This document shows, in pieces, positions 1-5,853 of a stretch of 9,226 nucleotides of DNA. The notes under the pieces were generated by a model. That model did no database searches. It worked only from the letters and a program-made list of their open reading frames with translations, and was not told where the DNA came from. Source of the stretch: Rhodospirillales bacterium. GTDB lineage: Bacteria; Pseudomonadota; Alphaproteobacteria; Rhodospirillales; JAOUPW01. The first letter of the stretch is position 1. Every line of letters begins with the position of its first letter. Location of the stretch: assembly GCA_029879665.1 (NCBI GenBank), contig JAOUPW010000042.1:1-9226 (forward strand). Reading direction: 5' to 3'. The position numbers and the translations under genes are program-made.

Positions 1-160
1 CAAGGCCATCATGCGTGCTGAACTGTGGGACGAGCGCGCGAAAATCGACCGCGCCCTGCTGCCGACCATGGGCCGGATGATGAAAGACCAGATCGGCACC
101 GACATTCCGGTGGAAAGCCAGGAAGAACTGGTCGCCCGCCACCGGTCGGAATTTTATTGA
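1..160 (+). CDS. C-terminal end of an FMN-binding PPOX-type (pyridoxamine 5'-phosphate oxidase-like) protein, partial
   Basis: The frame that ends in TGA at 158-160 reads through the left edge and gives 52 residues. The segment has the order KAIMRAELWD, then IDRALLPTMG, then MMKDQIG, and ends ESQEELVARHRSEFY. This resembles the C-terminus of the MSMEG_1061-type branch of FMN-dependent PPOX flavoproteins, where a 'CxKA(L/M)xRSxLWD...PTxGxMxxDQ' tail follows the split-barrel flavin domain. The flavin-binding part lies outside the window, so neither cofactor binding nor substrate can be judged. The gene points toward the tRNA-Arg fragment 68 bases downstream and would mark the ancestral left flank of the integration site. 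The assignment rests on recalled family sequence, not a search; the coding frame itself is secure. Confidence 0.6.
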   Translation, partial: KAIMRAELWDERAKIDRALLPTMGRMMKDQIGTDIPVESQEELVARHRSEFY

Positions 161-227
161 CGCTGCAGGCGGGCCTTCCGGTCGGTAGGGAACGAGGAGC
201 GGACATGGCGGGCGGGGGCGGAGAAGC

Positions 228-274
228 TTGGTGCGCCCGATAGGATTCGAACCTGTGACTCCCAGACCAGGAAT
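228..274 (-). repeat. 3' fragment of tRNA-Arg(CCT); candidate att half-site (left copy)
   Basis: This stretch matches 2368-2414, the 3' half of the intact tRNA-Arg, at 43 of 47 positions with no gap (constant offset 2140). Read on the minus strand it starts in the anticodon loop and runs through the anticodon 3' stem, variable loop, T arm, acceptor 3' strand and CCA. The differences are at 241, 260, 267 and 268. The change at 241 breaks a T-stem pair, and no D arm or acceptor 5' strand follows, so this is not a functional tRNA. A tRNA 3' end duplicated downstream of the intact gene in the same orientation is the usual scar of tyrosine-recombinase integration into a tRNA gene. The substitutions suggest the event is old. 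Confidence 0.8.
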
Positions 275-646
275 ATTGAGTAAATGATCCTCCGGGATAC
301 GTGACGCAACAGGAAGATAAATAATTATAGCAGGTTAGTTTAATATGATGATTCCCGTCTGTCCCAAAATGTCGTCGTTTTTCGACCCCGATTGTGCCAC
401 GGAAAGATTTTGAAGACACCCTTCATTGGTCCGCTTGTTGCTCGGAACAATTCATTGTGGAGATGGAGTCTTGAGCTTACCTTCATAGCCAGAAGGGGCA
501 GTAGCTGTTCAGACGGCTGCGGTGCTCTTTTATCTCCCGCACATGGCGTGTGCATTACCAATCCATGGGGGCTGGCTTGGGTGTGGAGGTAAATTACGTT
601 AAGCAGATGAGAACGCGGTGTGAGCGGTAAGTGGTAAGGGACGGCC
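275..646. other. 372-base AT-richer intergenic stretch inside the island, no supported gene
   Basis: This stretch lies between the tRNA fragment and the antiporter start. Open frames of 66 to 136 codons cross it on both strands, but none has a plausible ribosome-binding site, a recognisable motif or conserved-looking composition, and the longest runs into the tRNA fragment. A GGAGGT at 585-590 resembles a Shine-Dalgarno sequence, but the nearest ATG downstream (607) is 16 bases away and opens only seven codons. I could not identify a convincing -35/-10 pair for the antiporter. The region may hold eroded element DNA and the antiporter leader. Confidence 0.5.
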
Positions 647-2323
647 ATGGTTGAAATTCTGTCGTTATTGTTGGCGGCTGTGGCCGCCGTGCTTTTGTTC
701 AACCGGATGGGCCTTGGCTCGATCTTGGGCTATCTGGCGGCCGGCATCGTAGTCGGACCTGCCGGATTTTCGTTGGTCGATGATCCGGAAAATATGCGTC
801 ATATCGGTGAATTTGGCGTTGTTTTTTTACTGTTCCTGATCGGTATTGAAATCAAGCCACAACGCCTTTGGGTGATGCGTCGTCTGGTGTTCGGATTCGG
901 CGGCGCGCAAGTGATGATAACGGGTCTGGCGTTGGCGGGCGTCGTTCACTTCACAGTTGGCGTCACCTTTGCTCAGTCATTTATCGTGGGATTTGGCCTT
1001 GCCCTGTCGTCCACGGCCTTCGGCCTTCAGATTCTCGCCGATAAAAACCAACTGACAACTCGCTGGGGGCGGTCCAGCTTCGCCATGCTGTTGTTCCAGG
1101 ATTTGGCCGTCGTGCCGTTGATGGTGCTCGTGCCAATACTGGCTATTGGCAGCATGAACATAAGCGAATCCATGGGCCTTGCAGTGCTGGAATCGGGGGC
1201 TATCTTCGTTGCCGTGCTGGTCGTCGGGCGCTATGCGGTCAACCCTTTGCTGCGTGCCATTGCGCGCAGCCGAAACACGGACGCCTTCGTTGCCGCCGCC
1301 TTGCTATTGGTGCTCGGCTTTGCCTGGGTGATGGAACAAATCGGGCTTTCCATGGCCATGGGTGCCTTTATTGCGGGTGTGTTGCTGGCGGAATCAGAAT
1401 ACCGCCATCAGATCGAGGCTGATGTGTTGCCCTTCCGTGGCTTGCTCCTCGGCCTTTTCTTTATGAGCGTCGGCATGACTCTGGATCCGACGGCATTGGC
1501 GACCAACTGGCAAATAATCTTCGGCGGTACGGTGGCAATGCTCATGGTGAAAGCCGCGCTGATCGTTGGTCTTGCGCGTTTGTCCAAGCTATCGTTAGCG
1601 GACGCTCTGCGTTCCGGGTTCTTGCTGTCGCAGGCAGGCGAGTTTGGTTTTGTGCTGTTTTCCCTGGCTGGCGATCAAGGGCTGCTCCCCGAGGACTTGA
1701 TCGATCCACTGCTGTCGATAATCGTACTCTCGATGGCTGCGACGCCGGTCATGGTGCGTATTGGCAACGCGATCGCAGACCGCAGCGGAACTGCGGAAGC
1801 CGACATGGTTGCAAATGAGGAGATGGAGGAGGCCCACCCGGTGCTGATCGCCGGCTTTGGCAGGGTCGGCAAAACAGTGGCAAGCCTTCTGAAGGCGAGC
1901 AACATTCCCTGTATCGCCATCGACATGGATGCGGATGGCGTGACGCAGGGGCGAAGCGAGGGTTATCAGGTGTTTTTCGGAGATGCCAGTCGGCCTGATG
2001 TCTTGCGCATGGTCGGCGCCACGCAGGCCCGGCTCATGGTGGTAACGCTGGATAATCCGGACGTGGCAGAGCGACTGATCCGCACGATGAGTCGCCTGTA
2101 TCCGGATGTTCCCGTTCACGCACGGGTCCATGACTGGGATGTCGCAGACCGCTTTGAATCCCTGGGAGTTGCCCATTCCATTCCGGATACCGTTGAATCG
2201 AGTCTGCGCCTTGGCGCCACCATCCTTAAGGCTGCCGGTGTCAGCGAGGATGATCGCCGCGCCCTATTCGAGGATTTAAGTGCTGAGAATTATGCCAAGA
2301 TGCGCGCCTGGAAGACCCACTAG
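647..2323 (+). CDS. KefB/KefC-type monovalent cation:proton antiporter (CPA2 family) with RCK/TrkA-N domain
   Basis: This 558-residue inner-membrane protein probably exchanges K+ (or Na+) for protons. Residues 1-375 form the hydrophobic exchanger: the LGYLAAGIVVGPAG segment (27-40), FLLFLIGIEI (60-69), LSSTAFGLQIL (120-130), FAMLLFQDLAVVPL (145-158, with the Q151-D152 pair typical of the family), the EYRHQIEADVLPF...GLFFMSVGM stretch (251-277) and SQAGEFGFVLF (328-338). A linker leads to an RCK N-terminal domain from about 397, with the dinucleotide-binding GFGRVG at 403-408, an acidic IDMD at 425-428 and FFGDASRPDVL at 443-453. Length and order match KefB/KefC, although the tail after the Rossmann domain is short. 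A TAAGGGA ribosome-binding site (635-641) lies 5 bases before ATG. No kefF/kefG-type ancillary gene is adjacent, so glutathione gating cannot be assumed. It is the only complete gene between the tRNA-Arg repeats and is less GC-rich than its neighbours. Confidence 0.93.
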   Translation: MVEILSLLLAAVAAVLLFNRMGLGSILGYLAAGIVVGPAGFSLVDDPENMRHIGEFGVVFLLFLIGIEIKPQRLWVMRRLVFGFGGAQVMITGLALAGVVHFTVGVTFAQSFIVGFGLALSSTAFGLQILADKNQLTTRWGRSSFAMLLFQDLAVVPLMVLVPILAIGSMNISESMGLAVLESGAIFVAVLVVGRYAVNPLLRAIARSRNTDAFVAAALLLVLGFAWVMEQIGLSMAMGAFIAGVLLAESEYRHQIEADVLPFRGLLLGLFFMSVGMTLDPTALATNWQIIFGGTVAMLMVKAALIVGLARLSKLSLADALRSGFLLSQAGEFGFVLFSLAGDQGLLPEDLIDPLLSIIVLSMAATPVMVRIGNAIADRSGTAEADMVANEEMEEAHPVLIAGFGRVGKTVASLLKASNIPCIAIDMDADGVTQGRSEGYQVFFGDASRPDVLRMVGATQARLMVVTLDNPDVAERLIRTMSRLYPDVPVHARVHDWDVADRFESLGVAHSIPDTVESSLRLGATILKAAGVSEDDRRALFEDLSAENYAKMRAWKTH

Positions 2324-2367
2324 CCTTTATTCAGGTTGGCGGGAACTTGGGGAACTGATCAATAATA

Positions 2368-2414
2368 TTGGTGCGCCCGACAGGATTCGAACCTGTGACC
2401 CCCAGATTAGGAAT
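2368..2414 (-). repeat. Right copy of the 47-base direct repeat (3' half of tRNA-Arg); candidate att half-site
   Basis: This is the intact counterpart of 228-274. Identity starts one base beyond the encoded CCA and ends inside the anticodon loop, where the sequences diverge abruptly (CTGG versus ATTG after the shared GGAAT). Anticodon loops are known crossover regions for integrases that use tRNA genes. The breakpoint position supports recombination rather than random similarity between tRNA genes. Confidence 0.75.
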
Positions 2415-2445
2415 CTGGTGCTCTATCCTACTGAGCTACGGGCGC
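2369..2445 (-). tRNA. tRNA-Arg (anticodon CCT), CCA encoded
   Basis: The 77-base minus-strand gene folds into a complete cloverleaf. The acceptor pair is GCGCCCG/CGGGCGC, the D stem GCTC/GAGC, the anticodon stem CCAGA/TCTGG around loop TTCCTAA (anticodon CCT, reading AGG), the variable loop GGGTC, and the T stem ACAGG/CCTGT around TTCGAAT. The discriminator is A and the 3' CCA is encoded. All stems pair fully. Its 5' end is 12 bases beyond the stop codon of the pagL-like gene on the same strand, so it may be read from that transcript or from a promoter inside the gene. The antiporter gene converges on it from the other side. Confidence 0.97.
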
Positions 2446-2457
2446 CCAGGGTGCAAT

Positions 2458-2988
2458 TTAACGGACCAGCTTGGAAAAGGGCACCGAATAATAGAGCATC
2501 AGGGATTCCGTACCCGGGTTGCTGTCGCCCAGGCTGGCGTTGGAATAATGGGAAACCGCCAGCCCCAGGCGCGAACGGTCGTCGAAACGGTAGGCGACTT
2601 CCAACTGCGAGCGGAATTCGATGGGATAATCCAGGTCCAGATCCTTGTTGCCGCCGATGTAAAAATGGGGCGCGAAACTGGGCGTCACCACGATCCGGTT
2701 GCCGAGATACACATCCATCAAAATACCGGCGCCGAAAAAGCCGCTGCCGGTGGAAGTTCCGGCCATGGCCAAAAACGGCTTGATCTGCCACAGCTTCCAA
2801 TCGGAGCGGTATTCCATGCGGAATTCGACGCCCATGTCCTTCTGGCGGTTCCAATCGTAGGCGCCGGCGGCGAAGGACAGGAAATCCGGATCGTCGGCGC
2901 GGGCGGCCCCGGTCCAAAACAGGCTCAACGCTGCGGCGATTGCGGCGAGGGCAAGCCCCCCCCGGCGGCCTCGGCTATTTTTGTGCAC
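2458..2988 (-). CDS. pagL: Lipid A 3-O-deacylase, PagL-like outer-membrane beta-barrel
   Basis: The 176-residue protein is predicted to remove the 3-linked acyl chain of lipid A in the outer membrane. A Sec signal peptide is clear: a basic start (HKNSRGRR), the hydrophobic stretch GLALAAIAAALSLFW, and an ARA cleavage site after residue 31. The mature part has alternating hydrophobic residues of a small beta-barrel. The active-site motif SHYSNA...NPGTES contains H147, S149 and E161, with the 2- and 12-residue spacings of the His126-Ser128-Glu140 triad of Pseudomonas aeruginosa PagL. I chose the GTG at 2988 because an AGGGAGGGGA ribosome-binding site lies directly before it and the signal peptide then starts properly. 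An ATG 20 codons upstream (3048) would bury the signal sequence. An eight-G run lies in the signal-peptide codons. The chain ends in Arg, not the aromatic residue usual for barrels. The tRNA-Arg follows after 12 bases. Confidence 0.88.
   Translation of the reverse strand: MHKNSRGRRGGLALAAIAAALSLFWTGAARADDPDFLSFAAGAYDWNRQKDMGVEFRMEYRSDWKLWQIKPFLAMAGTSTGSGFFGAGILMDVYLGNRIVVTPSFAPHFYIGGNKDLDLDYPIEFRSQLEVAYRFDDRSRLGLAVSHYSNASLGDSNPGTESLMLYYSVPFSKLVR
2956..2963 (-). repeat. Eight-G homopolymer tract in the signal-peptide codons of the pagL-like gene
   Basis: Eight consecutive C on the plus strand (G on the coding strand) cover codons 9 to 11 of the GTG-started frame (Arg-Gly-Gly). A single-base slip would shift the frame within the first dozen codons and abolish the protein. 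Confidence 0.9.
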
Positions 2989-2990
2989 GG

Positions 2991-3000
2991 TCCCCTCCCT
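2991..3000 (-). promoter_or_regulatory. Strong Shine-Dalgarno sequence that sets the GTG start of the pagL-like gene
   Basis: On the minus strand this reads AGGGAGGGGA, with the GGAGG core ending 5 bases before the GTG at 2988. No comparable site precedes the upstream in-frame ATG at 3048. This and the position of the signal peptide decide the start. Confidence 0.7.
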
Positions 3001-3066
3001 GAAAGGCGTTGTTTGGGGTGATTGTAAGGGCTGGCAACCGGGTTTCAAGGGCCTTGCCCGCTGCGC

Positions 3067-4095
3067 TCATTTCAGGGATTTGAACCGTTCCGTGGTTTCA
3101 ATCAAGGCGGAACGAATTCCCGGTTCCAGCGCCGTATGCCCGGCGTCGGGTACGATCACGTAATCGGCTTCCGGCCAAGCGCGGGCCAGTTCGTCGGCGG
3201 TGACGATGGGGCAGACCATGTCATAGCGCCCCTGCACGATCACCCCGGGGATGTCCCGGATGGCATCGATATGTTCGAGAATGAAGCCTTCCTCCATGAA
3301 CATGGCGTTGACGAAGTAGTGAGCCTCGAGCCGGGCCAGATCGAGAATCCCCGCGCCCCCGACTTGGGTGGGAATCAGGGGCCAGGACTGCGGAGTCCGC
3401 CGCCGCTTTCCGCCCTGGCTGGAATTGTTGTTTGAATGAGCGCCCGCCGCCGGGATCAGCTTGGAGCACGCATTTTCATATGCGCTCCAGGCGCGGGCGG
3501 CGGGCATATGAACCTCGGGATCCTCGTTCATCAAGCGGCGGTAATAGGCGCCTTGCGGGTCGTGGCGTTCCTGTTCCGGAAGAAATTCCATAAACGCCCT
3601 CCAAGCCTCGGGAAAGATGATTCCCATGCCGGTCATGAACCAGTCCAGTTCCTTTTTCCGCGCGAGAAAAATCCCCCGCAGAACCAGGCTTGTGCATCGG
3701 TCCGGGTGATGGATGGCGTAATAGAGAGCCAGGGTCGAACCCCACGATCCGCCGAAAACCATCCAGCGTTCGATGTTCAGATGCCGGCGCAGGGCTTCGA
3801 TGTCCTCGACCAAATGACCGGTGGTATTGTCCCCGGTTCCGGCGAAGGGGCGGGACCGTCCGGCGCCGCGCTGATCGAAGATGACGATGCGGTAATGGCG
3901 GGGATCGAAAAAACGCCGGTGAAAGGATGAGGCGCCGGCGCCGGGGCCGCCATGAAGAAACAGGGCGGGCTCGCCATCGGGATTGCCCGATTGTTCCCAA
4001 TACATTTCATGGCCGCCGCTTAAGGTCAGCATGCCGTGATCGTAGGGTTCGATCGGCGGGAACAATTCGTAGGAATACCGTTCAACCGCATCCAT
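3067..4095 (-). CDS. pip: Prolyl aminopeptidase (proline iminopeptidase), S33 alpha/beta hydrolase
   Basis: The 342-residue cytoplasmic peptidase should cleave N-terminal proline from peptides. Visible features are LFPPIEPYDHGML at the start, the oxyanion motif HGGPGAG (48-54), DQRGAGRS (74-81), the nucleophile elbow GGSWGS with S117, the acid in GRYD (D292) and the base in AGH (H320). The two glutamates that bind the substrate amino group in the Serratia enzyme (Glu204, Glu232) correspond to E207 and E257. Their separation is 50 residues here instead of 28, so about 22 extra residues are inserted between them. I chose the ATG at 4095: it has an AGAAGGA site 7 bases upstream and gives the family N-terminus. 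Two in-frame upstream ATGs (4140, 4128) overlap the predicted -10 box. The gene is divergent from the SNase-like gene across 116 bases. Confidence 0.92.
   Translation of the reverse strand: MDAVERYSYELFPPIEPYDHGMLTLSGGHEMYWEQSGNPDGEPALFLHGGPGAGASSFHRRFFDPRHYRIVIFDQRGAGRSRPFAGTGDNTTGHLVEDIEALRRHLNIERWMVFGGSWGSTLALYYAIHHPDRCTSLVLRGIFLARKKELDWFMTGMGIIFPEAWRAFMEFLPEQERHDPQGAYYRRLMNEDPEVHMPAARAWSAYENACSKLIPAAGAHSNNNSSQGGKRRRTPQSWPLIPTQVGGAGILDLARLEAHYFVNAMFMEEGFILEHIDAIRDIPGVIVQGRYDMVCPIVTADELARAWPEADYVIVPDAGHTALEPGIRSALIETTERFKSLK
3346..3450 (-). repeat. In-frame low-complexity insertion in pip, possibly a REP-type palindromic element
   Basis: These bases encode about residues 216-250 of the peptidase, with the odd stretches AHSNNNSSQGGKRRR and SWPLIPTQVGGAGIL between the two substrate-binding glutamates. 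The DNA is GC-rich and contains short inverted repeats, for example GGACT-GCGG-AGTCC at 3385-3398 and C-run/G-run pairs around 3355-3380. The reading LIPTQVGGAGIL resembles the VIPAQAGI-type translation of dispersed palindromic repeats seen in many proteobacterial genomes. No second copy is visible in the window, so the repeat nature is inferred. Confidence 0.45.
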
Positions 4096-4102
4096 GGCAA
4101 AG

Positions 4103-4155
4103 TCCTTCTGAAATCTGCGTGTCGCCATTATAGGGGGCAAACCGCCCGAAGTCCT
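4103..4155 (-). promoter_or_regulatory. Sigma-70-like promoter and ribosome-binding site of pip
   Basis: Minus-strand elements are a perfect TATAAT at 4132-4127, a -35-like AGGACT at 4155-4150 (keeps the central GAC of TTGACA) with 17 bases between, and an AGAAGGA ribosome-binding site at 4109-4103, 7 bases before the ATG at 4095. A start point near 4120 would give a leader of about 25 bases. The -35 match is modest. Transcription from here would exclude the two upstream ATGs. Confidence 0.5.
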
Positions 4156-4211
4156 GCGCTCTCCGTAACAACTGGACGCGGCCCCGCCGATGGGTCCATG
4201 CTTCGGGCGTC

Positions 4212-5006
4212 ATGAAAAAAACATACCTCCTTATTCTTGCCGCCTGTCTGCTGTGGGGTCCCGGGTCGCGGGCCGCCGCAGAGCCATTAAAAACGATCGG
4301 CACGGCGACGGCGGTTTCGGTGACCGACGGCGACACTTTGATCCTGGACCGAACAGTTGAAGGTTCCAATGAAGTCCGCCTGGTCGGCATTCAGGCGCCC
4401 AAGCTGCCCTTGGGACGGAAAGGCTTCAAGGCCTGGCCGCTTGCCGGGGCCGCCAAGGCGGAACTGGAAAAACTCGTCCTCGGCAAACGCCTGACCTTGT
4501 CCTTCGGCGGCGCGCCCATGGACCGGCACGGCCGCCTGTTGGCGCATTTGCACGATGAAGACGGGCGCTGGGTCCAGGGAGAACTGCTGCGCTTAGGCCT
4601 GGCCCGGGTCTACAGTTTTCCCGACAACCGCGCCCGGGTCGCCGATATGCTGAAACTTGAGGCCGAAGCCCGGGCGCAAAGGCGCGGCATCTGGGCGTTG
4701 CGTTTCTATGAAGTGCGGACAGCTGAAACCGTGGCGGGGGGATTCAATACCTTTCAACTGGTGGAAGGCCGCGTGCGGGACACGGCCAAAGTCAAAGGAA
4801 CGGTGTATCTCAACTTCGGCGCAGATTGGCGATCGGATTTCACGATTTCCGTTTCCTCCCGCGCGGCGCGGATGTTCACCAAGGCGGGCATCGATTTATT
4901 GCAGCTGAAAGGGCGTATTGTCCGGGTTCGGGGCTGGTTGAAAAAACGCAACGGTCCGATGATCGAAGCGACCCATCCCGAACAGATCGAAATCACGGAT
5001 GGTTAA
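4212..5006 (+). CDS. Exported SNase-like (thermonuclease fold) protein with altered catalytic residues
   Basis: The 264-residue protein starts with a Sec signal peptide (MKKTYLLILAACLLWG..., likely cleaved near residue 23) and is probably periplasmic. Residues about 29-165 match the staphylococcal nuclease fold: VTDGDTLILD (37-46), VRLVGIQAPKLP (55-66), LGKRLTLSF (90-98), DRHGRLLAHLH (104-114), GELLRLGLARVY (123-134) and RRGIWA (157-162). Aligned to SNase, D21 (D41), R35 (R56) and R87 (R108) are kept, but Ca-ligand D40 is Q61 and general base E43 is K64. A second region (about 180-262: FQLVEGRVRDT..., GRIVRVRGWL) looks like an OB-type strand-rich domain, possibly nucleic-acid binding. I see no strong Shine-Dalgarno sequence before ATG. 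A LAAC near the start could mimic a lipobox, but the hydrophobic stretch before it is too short. The stop overlaps that of the convergent phosphatase-like gene. Hydrolytic activity is doubtful. Confidence 0.82.
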   Translation: MKKTYLLILAACLLWGPGSRAAAEPLKTIGTATAVSVTDGDTLILDRTVEGSNEVRLVGIQAPKLPLGRKGFKAWPLAGAAKAELEKLVLGKRLTLSFGGAPMDRHGRLLAHLHDEDGRWVQGELLRLGLARVYSFPDNRARVADMLKLEAEARAQRRGIWALRFYEVRTAETVAGGFNTFQLVEGRVRDTAKVKGTVYLNFGADWRSDFTISVSSRAARMFTKAGIDLLQLKGRIVRVRGWLKKRNGPMIEATHPEQIEITDG

Positions 5007-5803
5007 GCCTCTAGGGTTTCGAGAAGTTCGCCGGCCCCATCGAAACAGGCGGCGATCAAAGGGCCGCCGAAACCGCAGCCGCCGTCAATGGTCGCCGTGA
5101 AGGCGTGAACGGCCAGACCCTGGTGACGGTGATCGTACCCGCGCACCACCCGCCGGAATCCGGAGTAAGAAGAACCAATCCGCTCGAAATCCTGTCCGCC
5201 CCACCAGAAGCTGTCCGTCTGTTCGGACAAGGGGCGGGAGACGTCAATGCCGGCATTGACGAAAAGCATGGTCCCGTCATCTGAAAAAGCGGCGCGGCGG
5301 AGCGTTGCCATCAGGGCGTCGTGCCCGTCATAGGCGCGAATTCTGGACCTGAGCGCGGCGGTCCATTTGCTAATGTTGATCGTTCCCCCCATCAGGGCCC
5401 GTTGGCAGGATTCTCCGCTCTGGCCATAGGCATTGAGGGTAGACTCGACACCATTTTTCAACATCCACTCGACAACTTCGCGCGGATTGGGCGCAAAATG
5501 AATTTGCAGCAGCTTGTGCCACATTTCTTCCTGGGCACCGCGAAGATAGACGATATCCTGAAACTCGGCGCCGCGCCGGGCAATCAGGCTGCGCCGGAAC
5601 AGAAGAAGTTCGTCAATGGTCTGAAGCACCGCCGGGCCGAGGCCGAGGAAGTTGCCAAGGTAGACAAGACTGTCACGGGGCCCGATTTTTCCGGCGATTT
5701 GTTGATGAAGCCGGCCCAGACGTTCGGCTTCGCCATGAATGGCGCCGACCGCCCAATATTTGAAACCGGAAGCCAATGTCGCGAAACGGGCCTGTTCGGA
5801 CAT
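5003..5803 (-). CDS. Metallophosphatase-fold protein lacking the metal-binding signature residues (probable pseudo-phosphatase)
   Basis: The 266-residue protein follows the layout of bacterial Ser/Thr-phosphatase-like (PrpA/ApaH-type) metallophosphoesterases, but the signatures are eroded. GDxHG reads GAIHG (20-24), GDxxDRG reads GNFLGLG in VYLGNFLGLGP (47-57), GNHE reads GAQE in YLRGAQEEM (86-94), the later HAG position reads NAG (183-185), and the GH motif reads VVRGYDHRH (219-227). The closing TIDGGCGFGGPL (238-249) keeps the family's DxG.xFGG.L ending, and the connecting text (LRGxxEEM, PLSEQ) supports homology. Of the usual ligands only H23 is obvious. It has no signal peptide, so it is expected to be cytoplasmic. 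A GAGG lies 10 bases before ATG. It is convergent with, and overlaps by 4 bases, the SNase-like gene, and lies 50 bases beyond carD on the same strand. Its role is unknown; a binding or structural role is inferred from the lost residues. Confidence 0.72.
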   Translation of the reverse strand: MSEQARFATLASGFKYWAVGAIHGEAERLGRLHQQIAGKIGPRDSLVYLGNFLGLGPAVLQTIDELLLFRRSLIARRGAEFQDIVYLRGAQEEMWHKLLQIHFAPNPREVVEWMLKNGVESTLNAYGQSGESCQRALMGGTINISKWTAALRSRIRAYDGHDALMATLRRAAFSDDGTMLFVNAGIDVSRPLSEQTDSFWWGGQDFERIGSSYSGFRRVVRGYDHRHQGLAVHAFTATIDGGCGFGGPLIAACFDGAGELLETLEA

Positions 5804-5853
5804 TGACGAGACGCCTCAATTCTTGACTGGGATAATGATCCGGTTGCCCCTGG

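Larger units (their letters stand above)
228..2414. mobile_element. Putative tRNA-Arg-bounded genomic island remnant carrying a cation antiporter
   Basis: The boundaries are the two 47-base direct repeats derived from the tRNA-Arg 3' half. The island lies on the 3' side of the intact tRNA, which is the expected geometry when integration leaves the tRNA functional. The interior holds one complete gene (the antiporter at 647-2323) and a 372-base stretch with no convincing gene. By eye the interior is more AT-rich than the genes to its right, most clearly at 275-610. No integrase, excisionase, relaxase or transposase is present, so it is either a deletion remnant or an element that moved with a recombinase supplied elsewhere. 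A duplicated and decayed tRNA gene without mobility is the main alternative. Confidence 0.5.

Noticed and set aside
9..419. Minus-strand open frame of 136 codons, considered as an integrase remnant
   Set aside because: No integrase motif (R...H-x-x-R...Y); part of it is a translated tRNA fragment and the antisense of the PPOX gene.
607..630. Seven-codon leader peptide ahead of the antiporter, with GGAGGT at 585-590
   Set aside because: The Shine-Dalgarno-like sequence is 16 bases from the ATG, too far, and the peptide shows no attenuator-like codon pattern.
340..702. Minus-strand open frame of 120 codons in the island leader
   Set aside because: Overlaps the antiporter start, has no plausible start context and no recognisable motif.
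2423..2917. Minus-strand open frame of 164 codons inside the pagL-like gene
   Set aside because: Arg-rich shadow frame with no motif, overlapping a well-supported gene and running into the tRNA.
2368..3021. Plus-strand open frame of 217 codons across the tRNA-Arg and the pagL-like gene
   Set aside because: Its first residues are the familiar mistranslation of a tRNA (RPTGFEPVTPRLG...) and the rest is antisense to the pagL-like gene.
4236..4247. Lipobox-like LAAC in the SNase-like protein signal peptide
   Set aside because: Only 11 residues precede the Cys, too short for a lipoprotein signal; a later Ala-rich cleavage site fits better.
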